From assembly GCA_025766275.1 (NCBI GenBank), contig JAFKAC010000015.1, positions 558,001 through 622,000 on the forward strand: a stretch of DNA of 64,000 nt, in the 5' to 3' direction. Below are positions 63,089 through 64,000 of this stretch, one piece after another (the first letter of the stretch is position 1; every line of letters starts with the position of its first letter). The DNA comes from Lactarius indigo (lineage: Eukaryota > Basidiomycota > Agaricomycetes > Russulales > Russulaceae). The position numbers were made by a program, and so were the translations under genes. The notes under the pieces were generated by a model. The model was not told the origin of the DNA. It saw nothing but the letters and a program-made list of their open reading frames with translations, and searched no databases.

Positions 63089-63099
63089 ATCTTGGTCTT
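63089..63099 (-). promoter_or_regulatory. Self-complementary PBS of F
   Basis: Minus-strand AAGACCAAGAT is the exact complement of the R-start 11-mer (63310-63320) in F's 5' LTR. Confidence 0.72.
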
Positions 63100-63101
63100 A
63101 A

Positions 63102-63609
63102 TGTAATGTCATCACGACGTTAGCTCAACTTGAGCTCAGTAGAGGCGGTAACAACTTAGCGAATAGTCACGACGGCACAAAGGCCCATGCTTCTGTCTTG
63201 GTGAATACACGGAGGTACACTGACAGACGGTCGATCTTTAGAGACTGAGTCACAAAGTATGAAGTAGAGAGAGAGAGAGAGAGAGAGAGACAAGAAGTGA
63301 CGATTCAAGAAGACCAAGATGGCGTATCTTGGTCTTCGCAGACTGTCTTAAATACAGGTTGAGCAGGCTTTCAAGCGCTGCCATGAGTCGTAGTAAAGTA
63401 GCGTCCAATGTATTGCAGAAACATCGCAAACCCTAATACTACTAGTACCCGTACTAGTATCGAGTCACTAAGGCACCGCTTGGTCAGCTATCGTACCCAA
63501 TCACCTATCGCACTACCGTATCACCAAGGTCCGCGACTAATCTACCTTACCGCCATAGTCGCAACCGGTACAGCAAGGGTTCGAGTCATATGCAAACCGA
63601 AATGTAACA
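63102..63609 (-). repeat. 5' LTR of F
   Basis: 508 bp. On the minus strand it runs TGTTACATTTCGG...GATGACATTACA. It contains 12 AG units near 63266-63289 and the GAAGACCAAGAT/ATCTTGGTCTTC hairpin (63309-63338). Confidence 0.94.
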
Positions 63610-63620
63610 AGTTAGATAAA

Positions 63621-64000
63621 ATGTCCGCCGCCACCACCGCTCCACCTACCCCCACAGCTCCTGCTCCGCCCCCAACTCTCAACGACTGCTTGCGCCTTAT
63701 AAGTGATCTAGGCCAAGTAGTCGGCATTCTTACACAAAAAGTCACGGACTTGACTGCACAAGTTTCAGCAACCGCGGCCAAGCCCAGCCCTAAACACAAG
63801 GAAGTAGTGGCCCATCCCAAAGCATGGGATGGGAAAGGCAACTCTACAGATGCCCGTCACTTCCTTGCAGCCTTCCACAATTGGGCAGGCTCACAGCAGG
63901 ATGCTATGAACACCTGGGACCTGGCCCAGGGCATGTACTTCTGGGCAGAAGACCGCTGGATTATGGTGGTTCTTAATCTCATGGAAGGGGAGGCCAAATC
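63621..64000 (+). CDS. gag: Gag of element H, partial, runs off the right edge
   Basis: ATG 63621 opens a frame to the window end (MSAATTAPPTPTAPAPPPTLNDCLRL...). It has a Pro/Thr/Ala-rich start, a helical stretch (ISDLGQVVGILTQKVTDLTAQVS) and then a retrotransposon gag-type capsid start (HPKAWDGKGNSTDARHFLAAFHNWAG). It has a proper AUG, unlike the other Gypsy gags here, and is not closely related to them. Element F split H immediately upstream; the H sequence continues at 17068 on the other side. There is no stop in the visible 126 codons. Confidence 0.7.
   Translation, partial: MSAATTAPPTPTAPAPPPTLNDCLRLISDLGQVVGILTQKVTDLTAQVSATAAKPSPKHKEVVAHPKAWDGKGNSTDARHFLAAFHNWAGSQQDAMNTWDLAQGMYFWAEDRWIMVVLNLMEGEAK

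Larger units (their letters stand above)
17069..63609 (-). mobile_element. Ty3/Gypsy chromodomain retrotransposon F, host of the nested insertions
   Basis: F is read on the minus strand: 5' LTR 63102-63609, 3' LTR 17069-17409 plus 24326-24498. Its flanks are the exact duplication AGTTA (17064-17068 and 63610-63614). Inserted inside are the Copia element, D1, D2 (with C and E) and a solo LTR. After removing them and one copy of each TSD, the pol-ORF3 frame is 1581 codons with no net shift, against 1579 in E, its close relative. F is inactivated by many TGA/TAG codons and one frameshift in gag. Its own length without insertions is about 7.9 kb. Confidence 0.93.

Overview
The window looks like a transposon-dense, probably heterochromatic piece of a basidiomycete (Agaricomycete-like) fungal genome. 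The reasons are an intact Plavaka-type transposase gene with about 50-bp GT-AG introns, many chromodomain-bearing Ty3/Gypsy LTR retrotransposons, a Ty1/Copia element, and nonsense codons that mostly look like CGA-to-TGA decay. No bacterial gene organisation is visible. The only possible ordinary host gene is a fragment at the far left edge (minus strand, 1-413), which faintly resembles a G-protein alpha subunit.

Layout. 1-413: possible minus-strand gene fragment. 627-3798: Plavaka transposase, 9 exons, about 917 aa, apparently intact. 3800-7017: gene-poor repeats, with a 292-bp MITE-like inverted-repeat element (4366-4657) and a degenerate trinucleotide-repeat block (5281-5990). 7018-15556: Gypsy element A, decayed, with a solo LTR nested in its 5' LTR. 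15557-17068 and 63615-64000: the two halves of an older element H, split by element F.

17069-63609 is one nested structure, readable from exact or near-exact 5-bp target duplications. Gypsy F (minus strand, TSD AGTTA) carries a Copia element in its 3' LTR (17410-24320, TSD CCTAA), Gypsy D1 in its 3'-terminal ORF (25444-33172, TSD CRTGG), Gypsy D2 in its RNase H region (34979-58523, TSD GTCGT) and a solo LTR in its gag (60749-61262, TSD CCTGG). D2 itself carries Gypsy C in its pol (38207-46031, TSD RACTG) and Gypsy E in its 3' LTR (50416-58319, TSD CCTCT). With the insertions and duplicate TSDs removed, the D2 and F pol frames rejoin at exact multiples of three.

The Gypsy elements share one design: LTR; an 11-nt primer-binding site complementary to the presumed 5' end of their own RNA (self-priming, as in Tf1); a gag with no AUG that appears to start at CUG or GUG in a strong Kozak context; a -1 frameshift heptamer (GGGTTTT or GGATTTT) into pol (protease, RT, RNase H, integrase, chromodomain); and a conserved module after the chromodomain (ORF3). 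In A, C, D1 and D2 a TATA box sits between the chromodomain and ORF3. In D1, D2, E and F a second reading frame (+1) overlaps ORF3 and keeps a W/Q/E/K/R-rich helical segment. ORF3, its putative internal promoter and the overlapping frame are the best candidates here for undescribed biology. Element E and the Copia element are intact in coding capacity; A, C, D1, D2 and F are inactivated.
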